A DNA stretch of 64,000 nt from Sphingomonas sp. BK345 (GCF_014193845.1 NZ_JACHZX010000003.1:248001-312000), one strand, 5' to 3'; positions 1-9,429 are shown, counted from the first letter of the stretch. Numbers and translations: made by a program. The notes: generated by a model not told the origin, from the letters alone.

Positions 1-1600
1 CCGCCACCGCGATCTCGCGCGCCGCCATCGTCGGGATCAGCGCCAGCGCGATGTCGTGATTGAAGCCGATCGGGCGGACGATCACTTCCAGCCCGCTCGC
101 GATGCGACCGCCGATCGAATATTCGACCTGTTTCTGCCCCGCCGGCGCCTGCGGAAAGCTGAGCAGCGCCCACAGCACCACCGTGGTCAGCGCGATCGTG
201 GTGCCCGCGCGCTTGAGGAAGATCTCGGTACGGCTCCACAGCCCCAGCCCGACGTCGCGCAGCCGCGGCATCTGATATTTGGGCATCTCCATCATGAAAC
301 CGGACGACTCGCCCTTGGTCACGGTGCGCCGCAGCAGCAGCGCCGCCACGAACGCGCCGACGATGCCGAGCAGGTAGAGCGCGAACAGCACCAGCCCCTG
401 CAGCCCGACGAACGGCAGCACCTGCCGCGCCGGGATGAACGCACCGATGATGATCGTGTAGACCGGCAGCCGCGCCGAGCAGGTCATCAGCGGCGCGATC
501 AGGATCGTGGTCAACCGGTCCTTCTCGTCCTCGATCGTGCGCGTCGCCATGATCCCGGGCACCGCGCAGGCGAAGCTGGAGAGCAACGGGATGAAGGCGC
601 GTCCGGAGAGGCCCACCTGCGCCATCAGCCGGTCCATCAGGAAGGCGGCGCGGACCATATAGCCGCTCGCCTCCAGCACCAGGATGAAGAGGAACAGGAT
701 CAGGATCTGCGGCAGGAACACCACCACCGCGCCCACCCCCGCGATCACGCCGTCGGTCAGCAGCGAGCGCAGGAAGCCGTCGGGCAGCACGCCCTTCAAC
801 CACGCCTCCGCCGCGGCAAAAGCACCCTCGATCCAGCCGATCGGCGCCTCCGACCAGCTGAACACCGCCTGGAACATCACGAACAGCAGCGCGACCAGCA
901 GCACCGGTCCGAACAGGGGATGGAGCGCGACCGAGTCGAGCATGTGGTTCCAGCGCCGCACCGGCGTCTCGCTCACCGTCGCGGCGGCGGCGATCGCGCG
1001 CGCGCGGCGCTGGAGCGTGACGATATCGTCGTCGACGCTGCCGTCCGAGGCGCGCAGCCGGCGCAGCCCCACCGCCGCGGGCGATCCGCCGACCAGCGCG
1101 GTGAGCTGACCGCGCAGCAGATCGATGCCGCGGCGCCGCACCGCGACGGTCGGCACCACCGGCACGCCGAGCTCGCGCTCGAGCACCGCGGGATCGAGCA
1201 CCAGCCCGTCGCGCTCGGCAAGGTCGACCATGTTGAGCGCCACCACCACCGGCAGACCCAGCGCGATCAGCTGCATCGCGAAGCGCAGGTGGTTGTCGAG
1301 GTTGGAGGCGTCGATCACCACCAGCAGCGCGTCGGGCAGCCGCTCGCCCGCCTGCGCGCCGGTGACGACGTCGCGCGTCACGCGCTCGTCGGGCGATGCC
1401 GGGTCGAGGCTATAGGCGCCGGGCAGGTCGACCAATTCGACCGGGCGGCCGTCGTCGAGTGCGAGCCGGCCGGAGTGTCGCTCCACGGTGACGCCGGGGT
1501 AGTTGCCGACCTTCTGCCGCGCGCCCGTCAGCGCGTTGAACAGCGCGCTCTTGCCGGCATTGGGATTGCCGACCATCGCGACCAGCGGCGGGAGTTCCAT
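1..1600 (-). CDS. feoB: Ferrous iron transport protein B, 3' end outside window
   Basis: Inner-membrane Fe(II) transporter with an N-terminal GTPase. Reading the minus strand from the ATG at 1600 gives an uninterrupted frame of about 533 codons to the window edge. It begins MELPPLVAMVGNPNAGKS, a P-loop (G1). G3 is DLPGAYSL and G4 is NMVD. The membrane part with Gate motifs follows, including a segment with SSFACAVPGIMATR that is typical of the FeoB Gate/Nucleoside-recognition region. The C-terminus lies beyond base 1. It starts 13 bases after the feoA stop, so feoA and feoB form one operon. Family assignment is firm; only the truncation at the window edge limits it. Confidence 0.95.
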   Translation of the reverse strand, partial: MELPPLVAMVGNPNAGKSALFNALTGARQKVGNYPGVTVERHSGRLALDDGRPVELVDLPGAYSLDPASPDERVTRDVVTGAQAGERLPDALLVVIDASNLDNHLRFAMQLIALGLPVVVALNMVDLAERDGLVLDPAVLERELGVPVVPTVAVRRRGIDLLRGQLTALVGGSPAAVGLRRLRASDGSVDDDIVTLQRRARAIAAAATVSETPVRRWNHMLDSVALHPLFGPVLLVALLFVMFQAVFSWSEAPIGWIEGAFAAAEAWLKGVLPDGFLRSLLTDGVIAGVGAVVVFLPQILILFLFILVLEASGYMVRAAFLMDRLMAQVGLSGRAFIPLLSSFACAVPGIMATRTIEDEKDRLTTILIAPLMTCSARLPVYTIIIGAFIPARQVLPFVGLQGLVLFALYLLGIVGAFVAALLLRRTVTKGESSGFMMEMPKYQMPRLRDVGLGLWSRTEIFLKRAGTTIALTTVVLWALLSFPQAPAGQKQVEYSIGGRIASGLEVIVRPIGFNHDIALALIPTMAAREIAVA

Positions 1601-1613
1601 CAGGAGCGGCGGG

Positions 1614-1919
1614 TCATTCCGCCGGCAGCGGATCGGGCGAGACGCTGATCGCGCGCGCCACGGCGCGGCGCAGCGCCACCGTCATCCGCCCGATACGGCA
1701 GGCGATCGGCCCGCCGCCCAGCCGCGAGCGGTGCAGCACCTCGATGGCGACGCCCTCGTCGAAGCCGAGCTCGCGCAGACGCCGCGCCTCGGGCGAGGCG
1801 AGCCGCGCCCACTCGATCGACCCCACCGTCGCCGACCGTCGACGCGGCAGCGTCTCGAGCGTGAGCGAGTCGGCCGCGTGGTGAGCGGCGGCATGGCGGG
1901 GGGAGCGGATCGCGGTCAC
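1614..1919 (-). CDS. feoA: Ferrous iron transport protein A
   Basis: Small SH3-like cytoplasmic protein that assists FeoB. From a GTG at 1919 the product is 101 residues. It contains the FeoA core with SPEARRLRELGFDEGVAIEVLHR followed by GPIACRIGRMTVALRR, which matches the 'LxxLGFxxGxxV...DPL..xxxGxxxaLR' pattern of the family. The start is uncertain: a TTG further upstream (about 1943) overlaps the Fur-box-like sequence, which favours the GTG or an internal start. It lies directly upstream of feoB with a 13-base gap. Confidence 0.85.
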   Translation of the reverse strand: MTAIRSPRHAAAHHAADSLTLETLPRRRSATVGSIEWARLASPEARRLRELGFDEGVAIEVLHRSRLGGGPIACRIGRMTVALRRAVARAISVSPDPLPAE

Positions 1920-1938
1920 GGCCCCGGTATAGGGCGCA

Positions 1939-1957
1939 TGCAACTGATTATCAATAA
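1939..1957 (-). promoter_or_regulatory. Fur-box-like operator ahead of feoAB
   Basis: The sequence tgcaactgattatcaataa lies 20-38 bases upstream of the feoA GTG. On the minus strand it reads TTATTGATAATCAGTTGCA, which resembles the TGATAAT-n-ATTATCA iron-box consensus in its left half. The position next to feoA makes iron-dependent repression by Fur the natural reading. This was judged by eye without a scoring matrix. Confidence 0.55.
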
Positions 1958-1984
1958 GCTGCGATGCCCTATCGCCGCGTCGGG

Positions 1985-2662
1985 TCAGACGACGGGGTAG
2001 CGCAGGCGACCGACGAACCGGCTCAGGCTGGGGCGGCGCATGGCGCGCTGCTGGAACGCCGCCTTGCTCTTCTCGAAGCGCATGATGCCGTCGATCCGTC
2101 GCGCCAGGAAGGCGCTGGTATCGGCGTGCGCCTCGCTCTCGTCGTCGAGGAAAACGGTCGTGGTCGCGGCATAGACCGCCAGCAGCATCGCGCGCTTGGT
2201 GTAATGATTGTAGTCGGTCGCGCGGTCGCCCGCGAGCCGCCACATGCGATCGACGCTGCGCCAGCCGAGTCGCGCCGCGCGCGCGACATTCTGCGGCAGC
2301 GCCAGCACCGCGCGCGCGCGTCGCAGCGCCTCGCGCTCGGGCGCCAGCACCGTCAGCCGCGCCTCGACCAGCGCGGTAACTCGCTCGCGGATCTTCATCG
2401 CGCCGAGCCGCTCGGGCGGCAGCGCGCGCGCCATCTCGGCGTCGACATGGTCGAACCAGGCGTCGATCATCGCGACCGGCCCGTCCGCGAAGGCGAGCCG
2501 CGCGACGTCGGCGTCGATGTCGTGGTTCTCGGCGGCGAGGTCGCGCGCGGCGTCGCCCCAGCCGTCGAAGGCGGCGTTGGCGGCGATCGCGGGGGCGAGC
2601 AGCGCGCGCACCTCGTCGAGCGTCAGGTCCTGCGGCGCGACCGCTGCGGCATCGTCACTCAT
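1985..2662 (-). CDS. COQ9-family protein
   Basis: Protein of 225 residues from the ATG at 2662. The preceding gene's stop overlaps it as TGATG, so translation is probably coupled. The pattern is that of the COQ9 family: an all-helical protein with a C-terminal conserved stretch (ATDYNHYTKRAMLLAVYAATTTVFLDDES), then helices with RIDGIMRFEK. COQ9 proteins bind lipid and assist ubiquinone biosynthesis, handing intermediates to the hydroxylase COQ7; bacterial members are common in alphaproteobacteria. A GTG one codon upstream (2665) is an alternative start. Its role here is inferred from the family. Confidence 0.85.
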   Translation of the reverse strand: MSDDAAAVAPQDLTLDEVRALLAPAIAANAAFDGWGDAARDLAAENHDIDADVARLAFADGPVAMIDAWFDHVDAEMARALPPERLGAMKIRERVTALVEARLTVLAPEREALRRARAVLALPQNVARAARLGWRSVDRMWRLAGDRATDYNHYTKRAMLLAVYAATTTVFLDDESEAHADTSAFLARRIDGIMRFEKSKAAFQQRAMRRPSLSRFVGRLRYPVV

Positions 2663-3636
2663 CACGCTTCCTTCGTCACCGGGTTGCCCGCCGGCAACGT
2701 CTCCGCCGGTCTAGCACCCTCGCGCTCGCGCCGCACCAGCACCAACGCCGCCGCGATCATCGCCACGCCGACCAGGTCGGGGCCGCCGAGCGTCTCGCCG
2801 AACCAGACCCAGCCCACCGCGGTGGCGACCATCGGCTGGATCAGCAGCGCCAGCCCGATCACCAGCGGCGCGGCGCGCCCCAGCGCGTAGATCATGCAGC
2901 CCTGGCCGATCACCTGGCTGACCAGTGCGACGCCCAGCAGCGGGGTCCAGTTCCCCGGTATGATCCGCTCACCCAGCGCGAGCGCGATCACCAGCAGCGG
3001 CAGCAGCGAGGCCGCCGACGAGAGCGCCAGCGCGGGCAGCGGCGCCATCGCGCGGCGCACGTCGGACATCAGGATGAAATAGATCGCGTAGAGCACCCCC
3101 GCGCAGACGCAGAGCAGGTCGCCGCCGAGTTGGCGCGGGTCGAGCTGGTAGGAGCGGCCCATCAGCAGCGCCGCGCCGGCAGCGGCGAGCAGCAGCGCCA
3201 GTCCCTGCCACCGCGTCGGCCAGGTCCGCGCCACCAGGAAGCCCCACAGCGGGAACAGGAAGGTCGCCGAGTTGCCGAGCAGGGTGGCGTTGGCCATGGT
3301 CGTCTGCAGGATGCCGGCATGCCAGGTGCCGAGATCGGCGGCGAAGGCCAGCCCGGCGAGCGCGAGCAGCCAGGTGCGCCGCGCCGGCGCGGACGTCGCG
3401 GGAGCGACCCCGCGCGTGCGCCGCGCCGCCACCAGCGCGGCGCCGCCGAGCAGCGGCAACGCCAGCGCCATGCGCCAGAAGGCGGCGGCGACCGGGCCGA
3501 CGTCGGCGAGCCGGACGAACAGCGGCCCGAAGGCGAGCGCGCTGTTGGCGACCACCAGCGCGCCGAACGCCGCCGCGCCCGTCTCCGGGTGCGCGCGCGC
3601 CGCGGCGAGCGAGGTGGCGCTGGTCGGCTGGTCCAT
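2662..3636 (-). CDS. DMT-superfamily (EamA) transporter
   Basis: Protein of 324 residues with about ten hydrophobic segments arranged as two EamA repeats (roughly residues 25-160 and 175-305), the usual drug/metabolite transporter layout. Motifs include ANATLLGNSATFLFPLWG in the first repeat and ALGRAAPLVIGLALLIQPMV in the second. It begins MDQPTSATSL and ends in a short charged tail. Its substrate cannot be told from sequence; family members export amino acids, purines and other small metabolites. It is the first gene of a two-gene operon with COQ9. Confidence 0.85.
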   Translation of the reverse strand: MDQPTSATSLAAARAHPETGAAAFGALVVANSALAFGPLFVRLADVGPVAAAFWRMALALPLLGGAALVAARRTRGVAPATSAPARRTWLLALAGLAFAADLGTWHAGILQTTMANATLLGNSATFLFPLWGFLVARTWPTRWQGLALLLAAAGAALLMGRSYQLDPRQLGGDLLCVCAGVLYAIYFILMSDVRRAMAPLPALALSSAASLLPLLVIALALGERIIPGNWTPLLGVALVSQVIGQGCMIYALGRAAPLVIGLALLIQPMVATAVGWVWFGETLGGPDLVGVAMIAAALVLVRREREGARPAETLPAGNPVTKEA

Positions 3637-3724
3637 CGCGCGACCCTTAGGCCGCGTTCACGGCGCGGGAAAGCGCGGCGGTGACCCGCGCCACCCGGTC
3701 AGGCCGGGCGGCGCGGGGCGCGGC

Positions 3725-4399
3725 TCACTTCGCGGGCGCCACCGCGGCGACGGGCACGGCGGCGGCGACCGGTGCGGCCGCCGCGGCGGCGACGATCGGC
3801 GTAGCGGCCACCGGCGTCACCGCCAGCGGGGCCGGCGCCGCCGCGGCGAAGGCGAGCGGCACGTCCTCGTCGACGAAGCCCTTCACCGGTGTGCCGACCG
3901 CGAGATGCGCGCTGGTGCCGGTCATGAAGAAGCCCGCCGGCAGGAACACCAGCGCCGACACCGCCGTGGCCCCGATGCCCCCGGCGGTCCCCTTGTCGTC
4001 GAAGCCGCCCGACAGCCGCACCTGGCGACCGTTGACGGTGAGGTAGAGCAGCCGCGCCGCGAAATGGCCCGACTTGCCCCACATGCCCTTGTTGCGGACC
4101 TCCGTGAGCTCGCCGACCGCGGGCGTGCCCGCCGGCACGACGGTGGTGCCCTGCACCAGCAGCGGCTCCGCGGTCTCGAGGTGGACGCGCTGGCCGATCT
4201 TGAGCTTCTTGCCCTTGGTGGTGAGCTCCTCGGTGAGCTTCAGCGGCACCTCGGTGCCGGTGCGCAGCACCGCCTGCCCGGTTACCGGTGCGGCGATCGG
4301 CGCGACGGCCGCGGGCTGCGCCGGCGTAGCGACGGTCTGCGCGCCGGCGGCGCCGCCCACGAGCAACAGCGCCGCGGCCGCGGCGTATACATGAACCAT
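3725..4399 (-). CDS. Secreted alanine/proline-rich hypothetical protein
   Basis: Product of 224 residues starting MVHVYAAAAALLLVGGAAG, a clear Sec signal peptide with a likely cleavage after GAAGA. The middle (about residues 45-175) is a compact region with GTEVPLKLTEELTTKGKK and VHLETAEPLLVQGTTVVPAG, which resembles conserved secreted sphingomonad proteins of unknown function. The C-terminus is a low-complexity Ala/Pro/Val tail. I chose the ATG at 4399 because it gives the signal peptide; an open frame extends further upstream but is arginine-rich and unlikely. The function is unknown. Confidence 0.65.
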   Translation of the reverse strand: MVHVYAAAAALLLVGGAAGAQTVATPAQPAAVAPIAAPVTGQAVLRTGTEVPLKLTEELTTKGKKLKIGQRVHLETAEPLLVQGTTVVPAGTPAVGELTEVRNKGMWGKSGHFAARLLYLTVNGRQVRLSGGFDDKGTAGGIGATAVSALVFLPAGFFMTGTSAHLAVGTPVKGFVDEDVPLAFAAAAPAPLAVTPVAATPIVAAAAAAPVAAAVPVAAVAPAK

Positions 4400-4613
4400 G
4401 ATGTGAACCCCCGTTTCGGCCCGCCCCCGCGGGCCGCGGCGGAACCTCGCCGAGCGCCCCGCCGCGGTCAAACGGGATCGCAACGGAAGTGGATCGGATC
4501 TGGGACATTCTCACGTCGACTTGACGAAGGCGCGGTGCCGGCGGCACGGCGTGGAGATCGTCCAGAGGTCGCGCGAGAGTCCGATTGACCGTCAGCCACG
4601 AACGCCCGCGCCG

Positions 4614-5624
4614 GTGAGGCGCTTCTACGCGCCGCAGCAGGCACTGCACGCGCCCGCGCTGGAACTGCACAATGGCGCCTTCACCGCCTACGCCGAGGTG
4701 CCAGAGCGCGCCGCGATGATCCTCGCTGCGATCGGCGGGGCGGAGGCGCCACCGGACCGCGGTCGCGCGCCGATCGCGGCGGTGCACGACGCCGCCTATC
4801 TTGACTTCCTCCGCGACGCGCCCGCGCTGTGGCGCGCGGCGGGGCGGCCGGGCGACGCGATCCCCTACGCCTTCCCGATCGTCGGCCGGCGCCCGCTGGC
4901 GCTGTCGCGGATCGACGCGCTGCTCGGCGCGCACGCCTTCGACGCGACCACGCCGATCACCGACCATACCTGGAACGCCGCCTACTGGAGCGCGCAGACC
5001 GCGCTCGCCGCGACCCAAGCGGTGCTCGACGGCGAGCGCGCCGCCTTCGCCTTGTGCCGCCCGCCCGGCCATCATGCCGGGCGCGACTATTGCGGCGGCT
5101 ACTGCCACGTCAACGTCGCGGCGGTGGCGGCGCAGGCAGCGCGCGACGCGGGGCGCGCGCGGGTGGCGGTGCTCGACATCGACTATCACCACGGCAACGG
5201 CACGCAGGACATCTTCTACGCGCGCGGCGACGTCCTCTACGCCTCGGTCCACGCCGACCCGGCGAGCGACTATCCCTTCTACTGGGGCCATGCCGACGAG
5301 CGCGGTGAGGGCGAGGGGGCGGGCGCGACGCTCAACCTGCCGCTGCCGCGCGGCACCGTGCTGGCCGGGTTCCGCGCCGCGCAGGCGCAGGCACTCGAGG
5401 CGATCGCCGCCTTCGGCGCCGACTTCCTCGTGCTCAGCTTCGGCGCGGACACGTGGGAGGGCGACCCGATCAGCCACTTCCGCCTCACCACCTCGGACTA
5501 TGCGGTCCTGGCGGGCGACATCGCCGCGACCGGGCTGCCGTGCGCGATCGTGATGGAAGGCGGCTATGCGGTGGAGGCGCTGGGTGCCAATGTCGCCAGG
5601 CTGCTGAGCGGGTTCGCGAGCTGA
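4614..5624 (+). CDS. Histone deacetylase / acetylpolyamine amidohydrolase family protein
   Basis: Zinc-dependent deacetylase of about 336 residues. Visible motifs are CRPPGHHAG (tandem His), DIDYHHGNGTQDIFY (zinc-ligand Asp and His), SFGADTWEGDP (second zinc Asp) and MEGGYA near the end. The N-terminus VRRFYAPQQALHAP is typical of the acetylpolyamine amidohydrolase branch, which removes acetyl groups from polyamines or other small amines. The start GTG at 4614 matches homologue length; the frame is open upstream to 4521, but that stretch is atypical. The next gene, an MFS transporter, begins 16 bases later, so the two are likely co-transcribed. The actual substrate is not known. Confidence 0.88.
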   Translation: MRRFYAPQQALHAPALELHNGAFTAYAEVPERAAMILAAIGGAEAPPDRGRAPIAAVHDAAYLDFLRDAPALWRAAGRPGDAIPYAFPIVGRRPLALSRIDALLGAHAFDATTPITDHTWNAAYWSAQTALAATQAVLDGERAAFALCRPPGHHAGRDYCGGYCHVNVAAVAAQAARDAGRARVAVLDIDYHHGNGTQDIFYARGDVLYASVHADPASDYPFYWGHADERGEGEGAGATLNLPLPRGTVLAGFRAAQAQALEAIAAFGADFLVLSFGADTWEGDPISHFRLTTSDYAVLAGDIAATGLPCAIVMEGGYAVEALGANVARLLSGFAS

Positions 5625-5640
5625 GAGAAGGACAGGACGG

Positions 5641-7011
5641 ATGGCGGTGACGGCGATAGTCCCGGATCAATCGGGCGGCAGCGCGCCGCCGCTCAACGCC
5701 GGGCTGCTCGCCTGCATCGTCACCGCCGCGCTCGCGGGGCTGCTGTTCGGCTTCGACACCGCGGTGATCTCGGGCACGACCGTATCACTGACGCGCGCCT
5801 ACGGGCTCGACAGCTTCTGGCTCGGCGTGACCGTCTCCTCCGCGCTGTGGGGCACGCTGATCGGCGCGCTGTTCGCGGGCATCCCGGGCGACCGCTTCGG
5901 CAGCCGCGACACGCTGCGCGTGCTCGCGCTCTTCTATGTCGCCGGGGGCATCGGCTGCGGGCTGGCGTGGAGCTGGGAATCGCTCGTCTTCTTCCGCGTG
6001 ATCGCGGGGTTGGCGGTGGGCGGTTCGTCGGTGCTGGCGCCGGTCTATATCTCCGAGATCGCCCCGCCCGCGCGCCGGGGCGGGCTGGTCGCGGCGTTCC
6101 AGTTCAACATCATCCTCGGCATCCTGCTGGCGTATGTGTCGAACGCGATCATCGCCGCGCTGGCGCTGGGCGCGGACGACTGGCGCTGGAAGTTCGGCGT
6201 CTCGGCCGCGCCCGCGATCGTCTTCCTGCTGCTGCTGCTGCGCATCCCGCACTCGCCGCGCTGGCTGATGGCCAAGGGTCGCGTCGCCGAGGCGCGCGAC
6301 GCGCTCGCCCGCGTCGGCATGGGCGAGGAGCAGGCCGAGAAGGAGCTGGCCGCGATCCACGCCGGCTTCGCCGCGAAGCCCAGCGGGGAGAAGCTGTCGT
6401 GGCGGCGTCACCGCAAGCCGATCATGCTGGCGCTGCTGGTGGCGGGCTTCAACCAGCTCTCGGGCATCAACGCCTTGCTCTATTATCTCAACGACATCTT
6501 CGCGGCCGCCGGGGGCGCGCTCTCGGCCGACGTCCAGGCGATCATCATCGGCGTCGTGAACGGCATCTTCACCGCGGTGGGCATGCTCCTGATCGACCGG
6601 CTCGGGCGCAAGACGCTGCTGATGGTCGGCTCGGCCGGCATGGCGGCCAGCCTCACCGTGGCGGGGCTGGCGCTCGGCGGGTCGCTGCCGGGCTGGATCG
6701 TGCTGCCCGCGCTGATCGGCTTCATCGCCTTCTTCGCGCCGAGCACGGGCGCGGTGATCTGGGTCTATATCAGCGAGGTCTTCCCCACCGCGGTGCGCGG
6801 GCGCGGCAGCGCGGTCGGCGCCTCGACGCACTGGGGGCTGGACGCGATCATCGCCGCCGCCTTCCCGACGGTGGCGGCTTTGTCGGTGAGCCTGCCCTTC
6901 TACGTGTTCGCGGCGATGATGCTGCTGCAGCTCGTCGTGGTGGCGCTCTACTTCCCCGAGACCAAGGGCGTGCCGCTCGAGGAAATGGAGCGGCGGCTGG
7001 GGATCGGCTGA
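5641..7011 (+). CDS. Sugar-porter-family MFS transporter
   Basis: Integral inner-membrane protein of 456 residues with about 12 transmembrane segments. Sugar-porter signatures are present: FGFDTAVISG in TM1, GDRFGSRDTLR in loop 2-3, PHSPRWLMAKGR before the central loop, NQLSGINALLYYLNDIF in TM7, LIDRLGRKTLL in loop 8-9 and FPETKGVPLEEME at the end. It probably imports a hexose or pentose by proton symport. The ribosome-binding site agaaggacagg precedes the ATG. It follows the deacetylase gene closely, although no metabolic link between the two is obvious. Confidence 0.9.
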   Translation: MAVTAIVPDQSGGSAPPLNAGLLACIVTAALAGLLFGFDTAVISGTTVSLTRAYGLDSFWLGVTVSSALWGTLIGALFAGIPGDRFGSRDTLRVLALFYVAGGIGCGLAWSWESLVFFRVIAGLAVGGSSVLAPVYISEIAPPARRGGLVAAFQFNIILGILLAYVSNAIIAALALGADDWRWKFGVSAAPAIVFLLLLLRIPHSPRWLMAKGRVAEARDALARVGMGEEQAEKELAAIHAGFAAKPSGEKLSWRRHRKPIMLALLVAGFNQLSGINALLYYLNDIFAAAGGALSADVQAIIIGVVNGIFTAVGMLLIDRLGRKTLLMVGSAGMAASLTVAGLALGGSLPGWIVLPALIGFIAFFAPSTGAVIWVYISEVFPTAVRGRGSAVGASTHWGLDAIIAAAFPTVAALSVSLPFYVFAAMMLLQLVVVALYFPETKGVPLEEMERRLGIG

Positions 7012-7012
7012 C

Positions 7013-7030
7013 GCCCGCGCCGTCGCGGGC
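7013..7030. terminator. Short GC hairpin between convergent genes
   Basis: GCCCGCG (7013-7019) and CGCGGGC (7024-7030) pair around a four-base loop in the 20-base space between the convergent MFS and prs genes. It may end transcripts from either side. No T-run follows on either strand, so this is moderate evidence. Confidence 0.45.
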
Positions 7031-7031
7031 C

Positions 7032-7967
7032 TCAGTCGAACAGGCTGCTGACGCTCGACTCGTCGGCGATGCGGCGGATCGCCTCGGCGAGCAGCGGCGC
7101 GATGGTGAGATGGCGGATCTTCGCCGCCCCGCCGATCGCCTCGTGGTTGCCGATCGAGTCGGTGATGACCAGCTCGTGCAGCGCCGAGCCCTCGACCCGC
7201 GCCACCGCGCCGCCCGAGAGCACGCCGTGGCTGACATAGGCGACCACGCCCTCCGCGCCCGCCTCGCGCAACGCGGCGGCGGCGTTGCAGAGCGTGCCGG
7301 CCGAGTCGACGATGTCGTCGATCAGCACGCAGAAGCGCCCCTCGACGTCGCCGATGATGTTCATGACCTCGGACTCGCCGGCGCGCTCGCGGCGCTTGTC
7401 GACGATCGCGAGCGGGGCGTTGTCGAGCCGCTTCGACAGCGCGCGCGCGCGCACCACGCCGCCGACGTCGGGCGAGACCACCATCAGGTTCTTCTCGCCG
7501 AAGCGCGCGCGAATGTCCTGCGACATCACCGGCGCGCCGAAGAGATTGTCGGTGGGGATGTCGAAGAAGCCCTGGATCTGCCCGGCGTGCAGGTCGACCG
7601 AGAGCACGCGGTCGGCGCCCGCGGTGGTCAGCAGGTTGGCGACCAGCTTGGCCGAGATCGGAGTGCGCGGCCCGGGCTTACGGTCCTGCCGCGCGTAGCC
7701 GAAATAGGGGAGCACGGCGGTGATCCGCTTGGCCGACGCGCGCTTCAGCGCGTCGATCATGATCAGCAGCTCCATCAGGTTGTCGTTGACCGGATAGCTG
7801 GTCGACTGGACAACGAAGACGTCCTCGCCGCGCACGTTCTCCATGATCTCGACGAAGATCTCCTCGTCGGCAAAGCGGCGCACCAGCGCCTCGGTCAGCG
7901 GCACCTCGAGATAGTCCGAGATCGCGCGCGCCAGCGGCAGGTTGGAATTGCCGGTCATCAATTTCAT
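7032..7967 (-). CDS. prs: Ribose-phosphate pyrophosphokinase
   Basis: Makes PRPP from ribose 5-phosphate and ATP for nucleotide, His and Trp synthesis. The product is 311 residues from [16 protein letters not shown], the usual length. The ATP-binding flexible loop region has [15 protein letters not shown], the metal/PRPP-binding site is [11 protein letters not shown], and [14 protein letters not shown] is the allosteric/dimer segment. An ATG three codons upstream (7976) is possible, but the chosen one matches the family N-terminus. It is transcribed away from gltX; the 80-base gap would hold both promoters. Confidence 0.95.
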   Translation of the reverse strand: MKLMTGNSNLPLARAISDYLEVPLTEALVRRFADEEIFVEIMENVRGEDVFVVQSTSYPVNDNLMELLIMIDALKRASAKRITAVLPYFGYARQDRKPGPRTPISAKLVANLLTTAGADRVLSVDLHAGQIQGFFDIPTDNLFGAPVMSQDIRARFGEKNLMVVSPDVGGVVRARALSKRLDNAPLAIVDKRRERAGESEVMNIIGDVEGRFCVLIDDIVDSAGTLCNAAAALREAGAEGVVAYVSHGVLSGGAVARVEGSALHELVITDSIGNHEAIGGAAKIRHLTIAPLLAEAIRRIADESSVSSLFD

Positions 7968-8047
7968 CGAGAACACCCTTTCGCGCCCGTTGCTCTAGGC
8001 TGGGGGGCTGGCGAGGGGAAGGGGCGGCGCGTAAGCGCGGGCGGGCC

Positions 8048-9412
8048 ATGACCAGCCCTTCCTCTCCCACCGTCACCCGCTTCGCGCCGTCGCCGACCGG
8101 GCGGCTCCACGTCGGCAACATCCGCACCGCGCTGCACAGCTGGATGCTGGCGCGGCGCGACGGCGGGCGCTTCGTGCTGCGCATCGACGACACCGACGCC
8201 GAGCGCAGCGAGGAGCGCTACGTCGACTCGATCCGCGCCGACCTCGCCTGGCTCGGGCTGGTGCCCGACCAGGAGGTGCGCCAGTCGGAGCGGTTCGCGC
8301 TCTACCAGGCGCGCTTCGACGCTCTGGTCGCTGCGGGACGGATCTACCCGGCCTATGAGAGCGCGCAGGAGCTGGACCTGAAGCGCAAGGTGCTGCTCGG
8401 CCGCGGGCTGCCGCCGGTGTACGATCGCGCCGCGCTCCGCCTCACCGACGCCGAGCGCCAGGCATTGGAGCGGGACGGCGTGCGCCCGCACTGGCGCTTC
8501 AAGCTCGACCACGACTCGCCGATCGAGTGGGACGACCTGGTGCGCGGTCCGCAGCGCTTCGATCCGGCGACGATGAGCGACCCGGTGGTTCGCCGCGCCG
8601 ACGGCTCGTGGCTGTACATGCTACCCTCGGCGATCGACGACGCCGATCTCGGCATCACGCACGTGGTCCGCGGCGAGGACCATGTCTCGAACACTGCGCT
8701 CCAGCTGCAGATGTTCGCGGCGATGGACGCGCCCGCGCCCGCCTTCGCGCACGCCGCGCTGCTGACCGGGAGCGAGGGCAAATTGTCGAAGCGGCTCGGC
8801 TCGCTCGGGGTCGACCATTTCCGCGAGAGCGGGATCGAGCCGGCAGCGGTGCTCTCGCTGCTGGCCCGGATCGGCACCAGCCAGCCGGTCGAGCCGCTCG
8901 CCGACCCGGCGCCGCTGATCGAGGCGCTCGACTTCGCGCACTTCGGCCGCGCGCCCGCGCGGTTCGACGAGGCCGAGCTGGCCCAGGTGAGCGCGCGCGT
9001 CGTCCACCAGCTGCCGTACGAGGCGGTCGCCGACCGGCTCCCTGCGGGGATGGACGCCGCGGCGTGGGACGCGGTGCGGCCCAATCTCGCCACCGTCGCC
9101 GAGGCGGCCGACTGGTGGGGTGTGATCGAGGGACCGATCGAGGCGGCGATCGCCGCCGAGGACGGCGCCTATCTCGCCCAGGCCGGCGCCGCGGCGCGCG
9201 CGATCGACTGGGCGGGCGATCCGTGGCACGCGCTCACCGCGCGGCTCAAGGCGGAGAGCGGGCGCAAGGGCAAGCCGCTGTTCCTGCCGCTGCGCCGCGC
9301 GCTGACCGGGCGCGACCACGGTCCCGACATGGCCGCGCTGCTGCCGCTGATCGGGCGCGACCGCGCGCTCGCGCGGCTCGATGCCGCGGCGGACTCGAAC
9401 CGCGGCGTCTAA
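8048..9412 (+). CDS. gltX: Glutamyl-tRNA synthetase
   Basis: Class I aminoacyl-tRNA synthetase of 454 residues. The HIGH-type motif is HVGN in FAPSPTGRLHVGNIRTAL (near residue 22), and the KMSKS-type motif is KLSKR in GSEGKLSKRLGSLGVDHF (near residue 250). DDTDAERSEERYVDSI and HVVRGEDHVSNTALQL are the glutamate and ATP site stretches. Charging of tRNA-Glu, and perhaps tRNA-Gln, with glutamate in the cytoplasm is expected; sphingomonads often carry two gltX copies and this window cannot show the other. Confidence 0.95.
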   Translation: MTSPSSPTVTRFAPSPTGRLHVGNIRTALHSWMLARRDGGRFVLRIDDTDAERSEERYVDSIRADLAWLGLVPDQEVRQSERFALYQARFDALVAAGRIYPAYESAQELDLKRKVLLGRGLPPVYDRAALRLTDAERQALERDGVRPHWRFKLDHDSPIEWDDLVRGPQRFDPATMSDPVVRRADGSWLYMLPSAIDDADLGITHVVRGEDHVSNTALQLQMFAAMDAPAPAFAHAALLTGSEGKLSKRLGSLGVDHFRESGIEPAAVLSLLARIGTSQPVEPLADPAPLIEALDFAHFGRAPARFDEAELAQVSARVVHQLPYEAVADRLPAGMDAAAWDAVRPNLATVAEAADWWGVIEGPIEAAIAAEDGAYLAQAGAAARAIDWAGDPWHALTARLKAESGRKGKPLFLPLRRALTGRDHGPDMAALLPLIGRDRALARLDAAADSNRGV

Positions 9413-9429
9413 CCCCCTATATCGTCGCG

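Noticed and set aside
56..1648. Plus-strand open frame of about 530 codons over feoB
   Set aside because: The opposite strand encodes FeoB with G1, G3, G4 and Gate motifs; the plus frame is Arg/His/Gln-rich noise.
4614..5624. Eukaryote-type histone deacetylase acquired by transfer
   Set aside because: The class is common in bacteria as acetylpolyamine amidohydrolase; GC and codon use match the neighbours.
5847..8051. Plus-strand frame of about 730 codons overlapping the MFS gene and antisense to prs
   Set aside because: Neither half matches a protein, whereas the MFS transporter and prs frames do.
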